A DNA stretch of 64,000 nucleotides from Deinococci bacterium. Lineage in GTDB: Bacteria; Deinococcota; Deinococci; Deinococcales; Trueperaceae. The notes under the pieces are model-generated. The model did no database searches. It was given only the letters and a program-made list of their open reading frames with translations, and was not told the DNA's origin. Of the stretch, positions 63,830 to 64,000 are shown piece by piece (the first letter of the stretch is position 1; every line of letters begins with the position of its first letter). The stretch spans positions 1 to 64,000 of the forward strand of contig JASBRS010000014.1 of NCBI GenBank assembly GCA_030149325.1. Reading direction: 5' to 3'. Made by a program: the position numbers and the translations under genes.

Positions 63830-64000
63830 TCACTCCAGCAGCTCGCCCACGTCCCGCGGGTCGACGTCGATCCGCAGGCGAGCGCCGCCCAACCGCGCCG
63901 GCAGCCCAGCGAGCAGCTCCTCGAGTCGGTCGCCGCGGTCGACCTTCACCAGCACCTGGAAGGCGTAGCGCGCCTTGACGCGCGCCACCGGCGCCGGTGC
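63830..64000 (-). CDS. priA: primosomal protein N' (PriA), C-terminal part, runs off right edge
   Basis: ...[54 protein letters not shown]. Confidence 0.75.
   Translation of the reverse strand, partial: APAPVARVKARYAFQVLVKVDRGDRLEELLAGLPARLGGARLRIDVDPRDVGELLE

Overview
High-GC bacterial chromosome segment. Gene content and promoter style suggest the Deinococcota (Trueperaceae-like), but this is inference only. Most of the window is housekeeping: gcvPA(partial)-gcvH-gcvT, mglB-mglA, a minor type IV pilin operon, glpK-glpD, dprA, cysS, thrS, PPIases, pilT, dnaE, yebC, dnaJ-hspR, smc, birA, a Xer recombinase, mgtE, hisS-aspS-asnS, amiC-smpB and priA(partial), plus 4 tRNAs (Met, Leu, Cys, Val). 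No rRNA, CRISPR, IS element or prophage was recognised. The most interesting layer is regulatory. Many genes have a TANNNT box 5-8 nt before the start codon, which indicates leaderless mRNA. The same promoter geometry reveals unannotated leaderless mini-ORFs. One is a 24-aa peptide with 7 Thr codons upstream of thrS. Another is a 17-aa Cys-containing peptide upstream of cysS. Three more end in a TGA that overlaps the downstream start codon. Other candidates: a dif-like 11-6-11 palindrome in the xer promoter, a four-copy 11-bp Pho-box-like array at pilT, a repeated intergenic hairpin, an Ala-substituted (no pyruvoyl Ser) SpeD homologue, a catalytically degenerate AroE homologue, and a soluble-adenylyl-cyclase-like multidomain protein. 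All function calls come from reading motifs; no searches were run.
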